Shown: positions 1-12,152 of the stretch, in pieces
Position numbering within the stretch: the first letter of the stretch is position 1
Layout: every line of letters starts with the position of its first letter
From: Escallonia rubra
Taxonomy: Eukaryota > Streptophyta > Magnoliopsida > Escalloniales > Escalloniaceae
DNA length: 64,000 nt
NCBI GenBank assembly: GCA_033065855.1
Contig: JAVXUO010002361.1
Location: 232,400-296,399, forward strand
Reading direction: 5' to 3'
The notes under the pieces: generated by a model
Databases searched by the model: none
The model's input: the letters and a program-made list of their open reading frames with translations, nothing else
Told to the model about the DNA's origin: nothing
Made by a program: the position numbers and the translations under genes

Positions 1-402
1 CTTGTCTTCGTCACTACAAAACTTGGGCTCATCACAACTTGTTCGTCAAATAATGCAAGCGGAGTTCAAGCTTCTAAACTCGTCCTCGTTCTCAACCTTA
101 TATGAAATCCAAAAATCACAAACCTAGAATTCTAGATCCCATCGACCTAATTGATGATAATCAATGAAGTGGCCACCATGGATTTCTAGATCTTAGATTT
201 GGAGTTGCAGTCATGAGAGGATGTTATCTGCTCTAAGTCTGATTGTTATCATGGCTTCAACGAGAAGCATGTATGCGTGTTGTGTCAGTTTTAGTTCGAA
301 TGGTGCGAGTCTGCGTAGTGTGTGACATTCTTCACCACATATAATGTGTGTGCGACTGTTAGGATATCAAGATATTGTAAGGTTTTCAATACGCATACCT
401 GT

Positions 403-800
403 AAAATGATTGTGCTTTGAAATAAATTAAACATAAATGATTGTGCTTTTAAATAAAAATATTAATTTGTTATTTAAACAAACCGTTCATGACATTGCTG
501 GTTCATTAAATTAACAAACTATAAAATACTATTCTTATTCAACTCAAATGGTAACAATAAAAATGAACGAATTCTTTAGAGATCTAGGCTCTAAACATGT
601 ATATAATATATACATATTTGTAAATGATTGTGCTTTAAAATAAAAATATTACAGTTTGTTATTTAAACAAGCCGTTCATGACATTGCGAGGTTCATTAAA
701 CGAACGAACGTAAAATGTTGACGAGTAAAAAATTACTCATCAATCTAATTAAAGGCTCTAGTTGGACGGTTGATGTACGAACTTAATTAGTTAATTTTGG
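403..800. repeat. Direct duplication of hAT-derived AT-rich sequence
   Basis: A segment at 435-510 (AAATGATTGTGCTTTT, then ATATTAATTTGTTATTTAAA, then CCGTTCATGACATTGC) is repeated with few changes at 622-700. The same string of words recurs inside the hAT element at 6169-7182 (around 6955-7015). This suggests that 403-800 is a degraded relative of that element. No termini or target duplication could be identified here. The first 400 bases show no recognisable gene. Confidence 0.6.
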
Positions 801-1031
801 TTTAAACTCTGTGGTCCCGTTCCGACAAGGATGTCTCCAGCCAAACATGAAGATCAAAAAGACATGAATACGCGCGGGACCTCAAAAAATTCGAAACTCA
901 AAAACCTCAATCTCCTTTCCCGCCCAAAAATTTCCTCTTCAATCCTAAAATTCATTTCTTTACACCATTACCAGAACCCCAAAAAAAGAGAGAACACATC
1001 TTTTCATCGCCAATATCGCCCCCCCCCCCCA

Positions 1032-4000
1032 ATGTCCACGTCATCAGTTCGCCGGACCAAAGAACGGGGCGGCGCCGGAGGCAAGGTCGCTGCCGCCGCT
1101 GCCACCTCCAGACCCTCCAAAGTCCTGACCCCAATCTCCAAGAACCCTACCGGCGGCGGCGGCGAAACCCTCAAGAGATCCACCGGCAAAGAGAACCCTA
1201 GACCTACTTCCCGGATCCGGGCCGCTTCCTCTGGCCCAACCCAGAAGCCCGCCATCCGGCCAATGCCCCGCATCGACAAGTCCACGGCAGCGGAGAATCC
1301 CGAGTCACGTGTCCGGCGGTCCACGTCATCGGTTCCGAGAGGTAGGAGCTCTAGCCCATCTGAGTTTAACCGGGTCTTGTCAGATTTGCGTAAAGATAGG
1401 GTTTCTAGGGTTTCCCTTGACCGGTCAACGGCCAGGTCTCACTCAAAGAAGGCTGCTTTTAGTGATTCAAACGGAAATGGGACAAGGGTTTTTAAAATAA
1501 GCGACAATTGTAAGCAGTTGGAGTCGAAACCTGAAGAAAGTGTGATTATGAAACCTAGAATCAATAATTTGGATAAATGTAGTAAAGAGGTGAATTTGAG
1601 CTCGGATTCGATGAAATCGTTTTTAAAAAGTTCAATCATGGAGACTGGTGAAGATATTGGTACGAAAGTTTTTGAGAGTGTGCAAGCTGTTGATGAATTA
1701 ACGAATGGAAATGCCGATTTGGATTTGAAAGAATCTGGCGGAAAACCGTTGATTAGATCGAATGGTAGTTCAGAGGCTTCGAAGGAGAAAGGCGTAACGA
1801 TTAATAAGTACCAGAGCAAAATACATGAGAAGCTTGCGTTTTTGGAAGGGAAAGTGAAGCGGATTGCGTCGGACATTAAGAGGACAAAGGAGATGCTGGA
1901 TATGAATAATCCGGACGAGTCAAAAGTGATACTTTCTGATATTCAGGAAAAGATTTCGGGGATTGAAAAAGCTATGGTTCATGTTAGTGGCGATGATGCA
2001 ACGACTGATGCAGCCATAGGAATTGGAAATGATAGGCTGCGGATGAATGTTATGGGAGAGAGTCAGAACAAGGTAGCGGAGCCTGTGGAAATTCCGGTTG
2101 ACAAAACTGATACCCTGCTGCAGATCGGCATTTTCGATAAGAATGACAAGAAGGTAGCGGATTCTGTCAAAGGCACGACTAAGAGCTTGAATACTGATGA
2201 GTTAGAAGCGAGATTCTTTCCTCACCATAAGTTACTTAGAGATAGAACTTCACTGAAAGCATCATCAGGAAGCTCTTTGCCTTGCGAGCCTATAGTTGTA
2301 GTGTCTCCTAACAGGTCGAAGCTGGAGGAAAAGCCGTCCATTCCCATTGAAGAGAATTCAATTGCATTGGAGTTCCTGGCTTTGCTGAGTAATGAGCAAT
2401 CTAAAGTAAGCACTAGGGGTGATGATGTCGGCATGGAGGTCTGTGAAGTTCAGGAAATGGATAGTGGTGCAAATTCAGCAGTACAGGGCTGTTTAAACAT
2501 GTTTAGCAGTGAAGGGGGATTTGAGCTCACGACAAGTGAAACACTTGACGAGTTTGATGATCAAGAAAACGACCAGGCAATGGCAATTGAAGAAGAAGAA
2601 ACTGAAGATAGTTGCATGAACCAACTAAATGAAATCGGCCGTAAGGTCTCAACAGGAGGATGGTTTGTATCAGAGGGGGAGGCAGTTCTTCTTGCCCATG
2701 ATGATGGTTCATGTTTGTTCTACGATATTGCCAACTACGAGGTAGTGCAATCTAGCTACTTCATATGTTTGAACCTCTGTCCATTGCAATTCCGATATCC
2801 AATTTTCTTTGCACCAAACATGTACAAGTTTACCTCTAAGGCTAGAGCTTGATCATAAATATTGACCTTACTCATCATGTTTACCTTGTTTGACTTGGCA
2901 TAGGTTTAATTATTAGGTTTGATTCAATGGTGTCCTGATTTTCAAACCCCAGAATCTTCTACCTTTCAAGTTTGTAAAAGAGTATCATAAACTAGTAGGT
3001 TGCATATAGATGAGGGGACGACAACATACTAGTTGAGTGCCTTACCAGCATATTATCCAATTAACGTTATGCCGTTGTTTCAGGAGAAGGCTGAATACAA
3101 GCCTCCAGTTGGAGTCTCGAGTAACTTGTGGAGAGATTGTTGGATAATCCGTGCCCCTGGTGCAGATGGTTGCTCTGGAAGATATGTTGTGGCTGCATCT
3201 GCTGGTAATACCATGGACTCTGGTTTTTGCTCGTGGGATTTCTACACTAAGGACGTGCAAGCATTTCATATCGAGAACGGGAGCTGCAATAGTAGAACTG
3301 CCCTTGCTCCTTTGCCTAATAACACTCTCTACAAACGGAATTCTCTGTCTACTCTCATGGCTCCAGAAAACAGACAATGGTGGTATAAACCTTGTGGACC
3401 ACTTATTGCATCAGCAGCCAGTTCTGAGAGAGTAGCAAGAATCTATGACATACGAGACGGAGAGCAAATTATGAAATGGGAGTTGCAGAAGCCTGTGCTG
3501 GCAATGGATTACTCAAGCCCGTTGCAATGGAGAAATAGAGGAAAACTGGTTGTAGCAGAGGCTGAAACCATCTCTTTATGGGATGTGAGCTCTCTTAGTC
3601 CGCAAGCCTTGCTGTCTATTTCAACGTTAGGTCGAAAAATTACTGCAGTCCATGTGAATAACACTGATGCTGAATTGGGTGGAGGAGTTCGGCAGAGGTA
3701 ACTCTTCATGATGCCTCCTTTTGCTGCTCCACATTCTTAATTTTACACTTTCACTGGCTTGCATGCCCCTTTCCTTATTAGTTAATCTTGGCATATTTGT
3801 TAGGTATTAGGACATGAATATGCATTCTTCGTTAATCTATTTATCATCTATGCAGGGGTCATTGATTTTTCTTTTTCATGTACGGCATAACTGGTTTCAT
3901 TTTTTCTTTTTCTGCGGGTGGTAAATCCTTCAAGAACTTTACTACCCAAACAAGAAAATTGGCTTCCCTCATCCCCCAGGCATTGAACCAATTGAAGCAG

Positions 4001-4710
4001 CGTGTAGCTTCACTTCACTGTTTCAATGCCCATAACAAGTTATAATAAGAAGATCTGCAAGAAATTAAAAGGCTCTAGAAAAGCCTAAACAGCCTTCTAT
4101 CCCACCCCTTTACAAAGCACTTGCTAGTTTCAGATGGTTTATGGAATTCATGCATGAGCTCCTATCTTTTTGATGCAGAGTAAGTTCATCTGAGGCAGAA
4201 GGAAAAGATGGTGTATTCTGCACTCCTGATTCGATCAATATAATAGACTTCCGAAATCCATCTGGTATAGGTCTTAAGATACCAAAAATTGGTGCAAACG
4301 TGCAGTCAGTTTTCTGTCGGGGGGATGGTATATTTCTTGGCTGCTCCAGTTTAAGGTCAGTGGGGAAAAAGCAGTCCAGCTCCCAGGTACAGCAGTACTC
4401 TATGCGCAAACAGAAGCTTGTCAGCAACTACGTGCTGCCTGAATCAAGTGCTCACTCCCATCACACAGCTATTACCCAAGTTTGGGGAAATTCAAACTTT
4501 GTCATGGGAGTTTGCGGAGTGGGGTTATTTGTTTTTGATGCCTTGAAGGAGGATGGGCTGCAATTTTTCACCAACGGTAATGGCAACATACCAACGGTTA
4601 GAGAGGTAATTGGGCCGGATGACTTGTATTCCCCTTCTTTTGATTACTCGGGGTCTCGAGTTTTGCTCATATCAAGAGATCGCCCAGCGCTGTGGAGGTA
4701 CTTATCATAG
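1032..4710 (+). CDS. WD40-like / KIN14B-interacting-type protein, three exons
   Basis: Three exons can be joined: 1032-2741 (donor GAG|GTAGTG), 3084-3697 (acceptor CAG|GAG, donor CAGAG|GTAACT) and 4179-4710 (acceptor GCAG|AGTAAG, stop TAG). The phases fit and give about 951 residues. The N-terminal 570 residues are basic, Ser/Pro-rich and apparently disordered (SSVRRTKERGGAGGK, SKVLTPISKN, repeated RPTSRIRAASSG-type stretches). A possible coiled coil starts near YQSKIHEKLAFLEGKVKRI. The C-terminal half is WD40-like (APGADGCSGRYVVAASAG, FCSWDFYTKD, KWELQKPVLAMDYS, ISLWDVSSLSPQALLS). This architecture and wording match the plant family of Arabidopsis At4g14310, annotated as a transducin/WD40-like, KIN14B-interacting protein; I rely on memory of that family. 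A link to kinesin or microtubule function is family knowledge, not visible here. An in-frame ATG at 831 would add 67 residues. I prefer 1032 because the conserved text begins there. It looks intact and single-copy in the window. Confidence 0.85.
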
Positions 4711-5505
4711 GTGTTTGTCTGCCTGAAAACTTAATCCTCATATTTGCCTGAATTGGAGGCCTATCGGCTGCTTTGTGCCTTGTTTATCTATTTTTGCCTG
4801 TCGTGAGACGTCAAATCGTTTTGCTATTTATTGTACTATATCAGCTTCTAATGTTAATTACATGTAGGCTTTTTCTTCTTCTATTGCCGCACATTTGTAG
4901 TCTGTTTATGTATCATACAATATCACAATTTGGAGAATGAAAGAGAATAAGTCCGAAACTGTTTTCCCCCAAGAATGGTAATTCTTGTGTCTGTTTGAAG
5001 TATTGCACTTGGAAACTTGGCTTCCACTTTATAATCATCATATGTTCTCTTTGTGGGATCTGCAAAAAGGTTGAAAATGAGTTTGGCTCTTATCCAAGAT
5101 TTTGGTGGTCGTGAGCCCGAGGTAGTCGCCCTTGCGGTCTTGCCCTTGGCTCTGAGCATTCAGCATAACCACATATAAAAGTAGGTGACTACAGAGTTTC
5201 AAAGTAGTCGTTTATGTTTAAACTTTGCTGTACCTTAAGTTTACAACTCTCTCACAAGTAACAAATGATGATTGCTAAAATACGTTTAGTTGCTTTTAAT
5301 TAGCAACTTTAAAATGTGTTACTAAGATTTGTTGCTATAAAAGTTTGCAACTGTAGTTGCAGATAAAATCTTTCCGTTTATGTTAGCATGATTTTTTTAT
5401 CTTTCAAGTTTTGAGTTCTTACAATTAAACAACTTGAATCGCCAAAAAGGATATTTTTTTAAAGGCATTTTTTTTCCCGTGTAAAAAAAGAGAACTGCAT
5501 TGATA
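4711..5505. other. 3' flank of the WD40-like gene, no gene seen
   Basis: AT-rich sequence follows the stop codon, with T-rich runs and no credible ORF. Near 5260-5360 a short phrase built on TTAGTTGC/GCAACT recurs. No RNA gene or element termini were recognised. Confidence 0.4.
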
Positions 5506-5507
5506 AT

Positions 5508-5972
5508 TAAGGTCCTGTTTGAAAACTATTTGGTTTTTAGTTTTTTTTTTCAATTTTATAAACTGGAGAAAAAAACGCGTTTGACACATTCTATGCTTTT
5601 TTTTTTCTCCAGTTTTGAAAATCAGTTTTTAAAACAGAGCTGTTTTTGAAAACTTTTGGAGTTTTGAGTTTTGAGCCCCCCCCCCCCCCCACCCACACAA
5701 CCACTGTCTGTCGCGCGGCCACCACCACCGGCCACTGTCTGCTGCGCGGCCACCGCCGGTCACCGTCACCGCCACGCTCCACCACCGCCGCAACCACCAT
5801 TAAAGAAAAAACTCAATAAAAACTGGGTAGTAAAAAATAAAAATAAAACTCAAAATAAACATTGGATAATCAACACCTACTTGTTTTTGTAAAAAATAAA
5901 AACTAAATTGATTTTTTTTTTATTTTTTTGGAAACAAAAAATTAAAACTGGAAGCGATTTCAAGCCCACCCT
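5508..5972. repeat. Possible MITE, AT/C-rich
   Basis: The stretch begins GGTCCTGTTTGAAAACTATT and ends near TTTCAAGCCCACC. These ends are weakly complementary, and TAA/TTA flanks are possible. Inside are opposed T-rich and A-rich segments around a (CCACCG)-type GC-rich core at 5676-5800. The structure suggests a PIF/Harbinger- or hAT-type MITE, but the termini are too weak to assign a superfamily. Short ORFs in the CCACC core are compositional. Confidence 0.3.
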
Positions 5973-6168
5973 ATTAAGATTACAGGGTTATTTCAGATCG
6001 TTCTAGGACACAACTAACATACATTGAGCCACAACATTCCCTATGACTCTATCTATGACTCTGGATCCAATATTGACAAATCCAAGTTGTAGTATCTGTC
6101 CTTTCCGTACTTAAAGATCATATGTTACCAACATCATTTTGTTGATAACGTAGTATCACTCCTATGGC

Positions 6169-7182
6169 TAGGGCTGTATACGAACAGAGTTCGAGCCGAA
6201 CATGGATGTGTCCGGGTTCGGTGCGTAAAGCTCAGGCCATGTTCGAACTTGGTTCAAGTTTGTAAAAGAGACTGAAATGTTCATTCAAACTCGGTTCGTG
6301 AAACTACTCACAAAGTTCGGGCTCGTCTAGGTTCTTTCGTTTAACATATATAAACCAAAGTCGAGCATTGTTGCTCGTTCGTTTTTTGGTTCACTAAGAC
6401 CAAAAGAAACCTAGATCTGAAACTTCTAAATATTCCAACCACTCAAAAGTTGGAAAAAAAAAAACTAACAGGAAAACGATCGAACGGTAGATCTCTCATA
6501 TTGTTGTTGACCAAATCGTGAGAAATGCAGCTATTCAATATATATGGATGAGTCTCTAAATTTGTATGACGAACCGAACCGCATTGGGAAGTGTCTGCGA
6601 TGTTATGATGGTTGGTGCATGAGTCGTGTTGGGTGTGTTCGCTGCCAATGGAGGCGACGGTGTTGTTGGTTGCTCTGTGTATATCTGAGAAAGAGGCGAG
6701 TGCGCGTCGCTGAGAGAAAGAGAGAGTCAGAAGATTTGAGAAAAAGGAGAAGATAGAGAGGTGCAGTTGCCGGCTAGAATTAAAGAACAAGGGTTTGGGA
6801 GAATAAGGGTATTAGGGTTTGGGGGTTATTTTTGGACTCGGACTCGGGCTTGGGCTTGGGCTTGGCTTATATTTGGATTTATAAGCGGGCTTGGTCTTTT
6901 AGCTAATTGGTTTTAGGTTATTAAGTTTTTAAAGCTTATTTTACATGGATATATTTGTAATTAGTTATGCTTTAATTATAAAAATATTAATTTATTATAC
7001 AAACATTATGTTCGCGGACACAATCGTGAACATTTTTAATTGTTCATGTTCGGCTCGTTTAATAACGAGTTCTATAAATTTGTTCATGTTCGGTTCGTAT
7101 ATTATATAAAAGAACATGAACGAGCTTTTTAAAGAACGAACCACGAGTTGTTCGTGAACAACTCTGTTCATTTACAGCCCTA
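6169..7182. mobile_element. Non-autonomous hAT element, 1.0 kb
   Basis: The termini are TAGGGCTGTATACGAACAGA on the left and the complement of TAGGGCTGTAAATGAACAGA on the right, giving TIRs of about 23 bp. The flanks are 8-bp near-identical duplications: CCTATGGC at 6161-6168 and CCTGTGGC at 7183-7190. An 8-bp duplication with a TAGGG-type terminus is characteristic of the hAT superfamily. Subterminal regions are rich in short GTTCG/CGAAC words (GTTCGAGCCGAAC, TTCGGCTCG), which is common at hAT ends. No transposase is present; ORFs at 6443-6790 and 6544-6756 overlap on opposite strands and match nothing I recognise. Confidence 0.85.
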
Positions 7183-7472
7183 CCTGTGGCTATTTCTTCT
7201 CGTCAACATCTTAATTAAGGCAAGAAGTTGCAAAAAAAATTGGAACCCCATCTCAAGAAGCTGTGTTTTCCTCCTCAATTGCCGATAATCAGATGAGGTA
7301 ATTACAAAAGTAGATCATATTGTTCTTTTGCCTTGTAACGTCATTGTCGTCACTACCCTATTTGGTCATATGTGTACTTCTATTCTAGCTATGTATACAT
7401 GAAAGTCGAAGTTGAGAGAATGTTATCCAGTCACTACCTACTATTTTGTGCTTGTGCAAGTTATTTTAGCAT

Positions 7473-8327
7473 GAGTTAATTACGCGGTTGACCACTGTAC
7501 TATTAGGCAAATTCCACTTTGACTACTGGACATCGATTTGTGTCATAGTAACCACTAAATTTTGAAATTCGTTTCAATCAGGTCGCTCCGTCAATTTAAG
7601 TCCGTTTATTTAGGGGTACAACCGTCCATTCACTGTTCACCTTCTTCTTTCTTGTTCTTCTTCTTCTTCACACACACACACACACACACACACATAAACA
7701 ACATTCTTTCATTACTAGAACACTGAAGCACTCAAGACCTTGAGCCACAACCATCATCCTTTCTCTCATCCATCATCCCCCAACCAACCTTTACAGAACT
7801 TCTCTCTGTCTCTCCCTTCTCGTTTGATCAAACTTTGCTCTGACACACTCTAAGCTCCTTTCTTCCCTTGTCCCTCCCCCCCTCTGCACGCACTTCCCTT
7901 GTCCTTTTTCTCAGATTTTGTCAAATTCTCACTCGAAAGCTTCCCCAGGGAACCTTCCCCTTTTCAATATTCCACCGATCATGCTTTAAAGTTTGGCCTT
8001 TCAACCACCAATCAGCCCCAATTCACCACCCATGAAAAGCAAACGCGCCATCGACATCGTTGCCGGAGAATCTTCCGGCGACCACGACGACGACCTCTCC
8101 AACAAGCGCCGTTACTTCTCCGGTGAGGCCACCGTTTCCGACAAAAAGGCCGCCGCCGAGCACAAGGAGGGGGAGGAAATCGCCGCCAGAACGGAGTCCA
8201 CGGGGCTGAGGCTGCTGGGCCTGCTGCTGCAGTGCGCCGAGTGCTTGGCCGTGGACTTTCCTCTAGTTTCCTCTCCCTTTTCCCTCTCTAATTTGACTTT
8301 CCAAAATTAAAGAGTTGACAAAATGAG

Positions 8328-8373
<46 letters not shown>

Positions 8374-8592
8374 GGAATGAGGGAAAAGATAGAAAGAAAA
8401 GGAAAATTCATAAAGACTAGCGTAAAAAGACCAATATACCCCTGAGTAACCTAACTTCGTCAAGATTAATTTGACGGAGTGACCTGATTGAAACGAATTT
8501 CAAAGTTTAGTGGTTACTATGACACAAATCGATGTCCAGTGGTCAAAGTGGAATTTGCCTAATAGTACAGTGGTCAATCGCGTAATTAACTC
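7473..8592. mobile_element. Mutator-like element with gene fragment (Pack-MULE)
   Basis: Inverted repeats of about 122 bp face each other: GAGTTAATTACGCGGTTGAC at the left and its near-exact complement ending AATTAACTC at the right. The element is bracketed by a perfect 9-bp duplication TTTTAGCAT (7464-7472 and 8593-8601). The unoccupied allele is preserved in the second copy of the segmental duplication at about 29692-29715, where TTTTAGCAT occurs once. Long TIRs with a 9-bp TSD define the Mutator superfamily. Inside are a (CA)n tract (7671-7694), part of a GRAS-family reading frame and a (GA)n tract followed by a G run (8329-8376). Confidence 0.93.
8032..8310 (+). pseudogene. GRAS (SCARECROW-like) 5' gene fragment captured in Pack-MULE
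   Basis: From ATG 8032 the frame reads MKSKRAIDIVAGESS, an acidic/basic linker, then GLRLLGLLLQCAECLAVD near 8204-8256. That last phrase is the start of the GRAS domain (first leucine heptad) and most resembles SCARECROW-like 23-type proteins. After codon 8256 the homology stops abruptly. The frame runs through Ser/Leu-rich filler to a stop at 8308-8310, so about 75 of the roughly 400 residues expected are present. The remaining GRAS motifs (VHIID, PFYRE, SAW) are absent. Some 5' UTR-like sequence upstream (about 7700-8031) may have been captured with it. It could be transcribed as a chimera but cannot encode a functional GRAS regulator. Confidence 0.8.
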
Positions 8593-8601
8593 TTTTAGCA
8601 T

Positions 8602-9874
8602 AGATGTTGTGTTGGTTGTGGCCTTATTATTTAGTTAAATTTTTTGAATTGACACTATGTAACATAGTGTGGGTTTCTTGCTAATTACATGCAAGTGGTT
8701 TTTGAGTTACTAATTTTGGTAGCGTGACGAAGAGTTCTATGGTTAAAAATGCAATTAATTTGACTTCTTAATATCGTGTCAAGGCGCTTTTGTGTGATAT
8801 TTTATATCTATTCAGTTTTGTATGAAATATTTTTTATTTGTGCCAATTTTCCTGGACTTCACCTTTGTGCTAATGAGCTCATTTTAAAATGCCTAAAAAT
8901 TACGTGAAATTTAGTTTTCATGACCACCTAAAAATAGTTTATAACAATCGTATTTTAAAGGGACACCTTTTCTTTTGGTAAAAATATTTAGGAAAAAAAG
9001 AATGAGGCTTCATTAAAGCTGGTTTTGTTTTTATGTCCTTACAAACTATGTTATATATCACAAAATAATTTAACTTTAGTGTTTGCTAATGTTGGGTATA
9101 ATGCTAACTACGTGATTTAAAAAGTATATGTTTTAGATGAAGGGGTAAATTTTTTTAAAGAATGATGAGCGTATATCTCTTACTCGCATTAGATGTTTTC
9201 TTGAGCTACCACTTTTATCTGACTCTTTGTTTTGTGGAATATCAAATGGAGAAAAGCAAAGGAACAATAAAATGAAATTTAAAAGGTATACGTTTTAGAT
9301 GAAAGGGCAAATTTTTTCAAAGTATGATGAGTGTATGTCTCTTACTTGCATTAGATGTTTTCTTGAGCTACTGCTTTTATCTAACTCTTTGTTTTGTGGA
9401 ATATAAAATGGAGAAAAGCAAAGGAACAATAAAATGAAATTTTGCTAGATATTTTTGTGTGTATGAATTGGATTCAAAAATTAAAATATTAGTTTGATAC
9501 GGTTTTAAATATAAATTGAATAGTTTGATACGGTTTTAAAAATAAATTGAATAGTTTTCAAAAGGTTTATGCTGAACTAAAAAAGAACTTAATACTAAAA
9601 CATAGTGATAGCATGTTATGACCTTTTCAGGACATAATATTTAGTGACAATAACAATGATGCTTTTACTTGTAGATTATTTGTTTGTGTAAGCTGTTGTA
9701 TCTTGAAAAATATATACAGTTAATCTTTTCTAATTTTGGACACATGGCTTTGGTTAGAAAAAGAAAAAGGAATTTTTGAGATTTTACACATAGAGTTATA
9801 ATTTGGTAAACCACCTAAAATCAGTTTATGGAGTCCTCTTTAAAGAGAGGAAAATTTTCATGGGATTACCGGCT
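8602..9874. repeat. Unit I of the segmental duplication: non-coding AT-rich part
   Basis: This stretch aligns end to end with 29711-30780, for example TAATTACATGCAAGTGGTTT, then GAGTTACTAATTTTGGTAGC, and TTTTGGACACATGGCTTTGG in both. No gene is visible. A head-to-tail duplication of about 162 bp (9119-9280 and 9281-9443, both containing GAAAAGCAAAGGAACAATAA) is present only in this unit. It therefore arose after the large duplication. Confidence 0.8.
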
Positions 9875-10090
9875 TTTGCAAAAGGGATAATATTAGTTTG
9901 GTCCATTGTAGTTTACCCACTTTTTTAATTTAGTCCATGTAGTTCTAAATCCTTAAAATTGATCACTATACTTTGTTTCGTCATCAAATTAGCCCTTTCA
10001 TTAACATTTATGTTAAAATTTTGGGGGCATTTTTGTCATAACAGCATTCCCTCACCGCCTAAGTCTATTTCTCCCTACTTTCTGTCTCTC

Positions 10091-11446
10091 ATCTATTCGC
10101 AGAATGGCAAGTCCATATCCTTTTGGCAAGACTGGTGGGCTGGATTTGGGCCCATTAATCCCAACCCTGAGTATGAGACTAACTTGACGGTTGATAAGTT
10201 TATTTCACAAGATGGAAGTTGGAAGGTTCAGGACTTCTCTAGGTATATCCCTAACACTGAGATTCAGGCCATTACAACCATCCACCTACCTATACATCAA
10301 CTTGAAGTGGACTCTCCTTTTTGGGGTGTTGTGAGAACTGGCAAGTTCTCTACCTCTAGTGCCTATAGAATAGCTTCTTCTCTGGATGTGCACACTACCA
10401 CCTATCCTGATTTTGTTTGGATATGGAGGCTCAAGATCCCCCCAAAATTTAAATTCTTCCTTTGGACTATCAATCACGGAAGGCTTCTCACCAATGAGCT
10501 GAGAGCTATTAGGAACATCATCCCGAGTGCCATTTGTAGCAGATGCAAGAAAAAAGCTGAGACCATAGACCACACCCTCAGAAAATGCCCCAAAGCTAGA
10601 AGCCTATGGACTAAATTGTTTGACTCTAATCTATTTGAGCAGGACTTGAGATTCAACATAATAGATTGGATAAAAAGGAATTTAACAATAGGTGATAACC
10701 AGTTTTTCATGAATTTTAAATGGAAATCTGTTTTTTTAGCTTGTTTGTGGCAAATTTGGAAGGAACGCAACAAAGAAAGCATCGAAGGGATCACATTGGC
10801 TGTGTGGCAAACCTGGAAATGAGTTCTGGACCTGGCCAACGATCTGGATATTGCTAACAATAAGCCTTCTCTCCTTCCTAGTAAAACTTCTATGCTAATC
10901 AAATGGTTGACGCCACCTGCAGATACCCTCAAAATTAATACTGATGGCTATGCTAAAGGAAGTCAAAGATGAGGATATGGGGGTGTGATCCGTGATGATC
11001 AAGGACAATGGAAAGGAGCATTTTTTGGAAGCCTGCCTACTGATGATAGCCTGGAGGCCGAAATACATGGAGTTTTCAAAGCGTTACAAATTATCAAAGA
11101 CCAACAACTTTGTGAAGCTACGGTTGAAATGGACTCCCTCATGGCGCAACAGTTGATGACTACGTTTGAGATCGAATCCTTTCATCCTTTGTGTACTATT
11201 GTGAGAGATTGTCGCTTTTTGCTCATAGCGACTAAGTCTAGAATAATACATGTTTTTAGAGAGGGCAACCAATGCGCTGATATGCTAGCCAATCTAGGAA
11301 CTAAACATGATGGGGCTTTTATTTATCTCAACCAACCCCCTGTGGAACTTAGACCACTGCTTCTAGCAGATGTAATTGGGGTGGAATACCCTCGTAGCTA
11401 AGTTGTATTTCTGTTCCGTTCAATCAAAAAAAAAAAAATCTATTCG
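10091..11446 (+). mobile_element. 5'-truncated L1-type LINE with poly(A) and TSD
   Basis: ATCTATTCG occurs at 10091-10099 and again at 11438-11446, directly after an A run (11426-11438). Between them lies the 3' end of a LINE, about 1.34 kb. A poly(A) tail, a 9-bp target duplication and a severe 5' truncation are the hallmarks of target-primed reverse transcription. It inserted inside the MULE 9884-13777. Confidence 0.93.
10100..11401 (+). pseudogene. LINE ORF2 C-terminus: zf-RVT and RNase H
   Basis: One frame is maintained for 434 codons from the truncation point (QNGKSISFWQDWW) to the TAA at 11399. Only two nonsense codons interrupt it: TGA at 10820-10822 and TGA at 10970-10972. The first half matches the reverse-transcriptase zinc-binding region of plant LINEs (VWIWRLKIPPKFKFFLW, AICSRCKKKAETIDHTLRKC). 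The second half is a plant RNase H domain with acidic residues in INTDGYAKG, AEIHGVFKAL and VEMDSLMAQ. The endonuclease and polymerase core are missing, so it is dead on arrival. The near-open frame implies a recent insertion. Confidence 0.9.
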
Positions 11447-11792
11447 GATACTGCCGACCCTAACCATACCCAACAAACATTGGCCCACCACACCTACCAC
11501 GACATCACCCAACTATTGATCCAGCCATGGTGGCGATGAAGGCGGAAGTGGTGATCGTCGAGAGCAAAGAGGAGATCCGTGGCTGAATCAACGTCGCCGA
11601 GCTCTGACGATCTTCTAATCTTTTTGGATATAAAGGTTTTTTATCATTCAAGTTTATCCTACCCAAAACCCACACACATGTTGTATTTGGAGAAATTTGG
11701 GAAGTTCGTGTCATGGTTGAGTTCTAACGGTTGTGATTATGGAACATACTAAGTGGAAAAGAGTATTGCACTCTACCCAGGGGCGGACCTAC

Positions 11793-11931
11793 TGTAATAT
11801 CCCACATCAATTGTGGGAGAGTTTGCGATTGGCCTTATAAGATCCTGCCTATGAACTCATAAGTACCTACTTGGCTAGCCCTTTTGAGGGAGGCAATGCC
11901 CTGTGGTGGGGCCGTGGACCGGGTCGTTACA
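11793..11931 (+). repeat. TRIM LTR 1
   Basis: This is a 139-bp direct repeat with TG...CA ends, paired with 12153-12291. The visible differences are few (ATCAATTGTGGG versus ATCGATTTTGGG; CTAGCCC versus CTAGCAC), so insertion was fairly recent. GGCCTTATAAGATCC holds a TATA-like word. Confidence 0.93.
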
Positions 11932-12152
11932 GATGGTATCAGAGCCGACTCTCGAAAGCTCGGGCTGGGCTGTCCAGTCGGGTTGCCAATGGTTGGGGGA
12001 AACGAAGGCAAGCCCCGGTATATCCCACATCAAGAGGATGGTTGAGGCAACGAAGGGTGAATCGGGTATATCCCACATTGGCTAGAGAGGAAGATTCTGG
12101 GCTATGTGTGATCGAGCCTTAGCGAGGACGCTAAGGAATAAGGTGGGGAGAT

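Noticed and set aside
952..1876. Minus-strand ORFs opposite exon 1 of the WD40-like gene
   Set aside because: Shadows of the real exon; no independent start context or homology.
3033..3083. Open frame upstream of exon 2 of the WD40-like gene
   Set aside because: Intron sequence. The acceptor CAG at 3081-3083 and phase-0 join to exon 1 account for the coding text.
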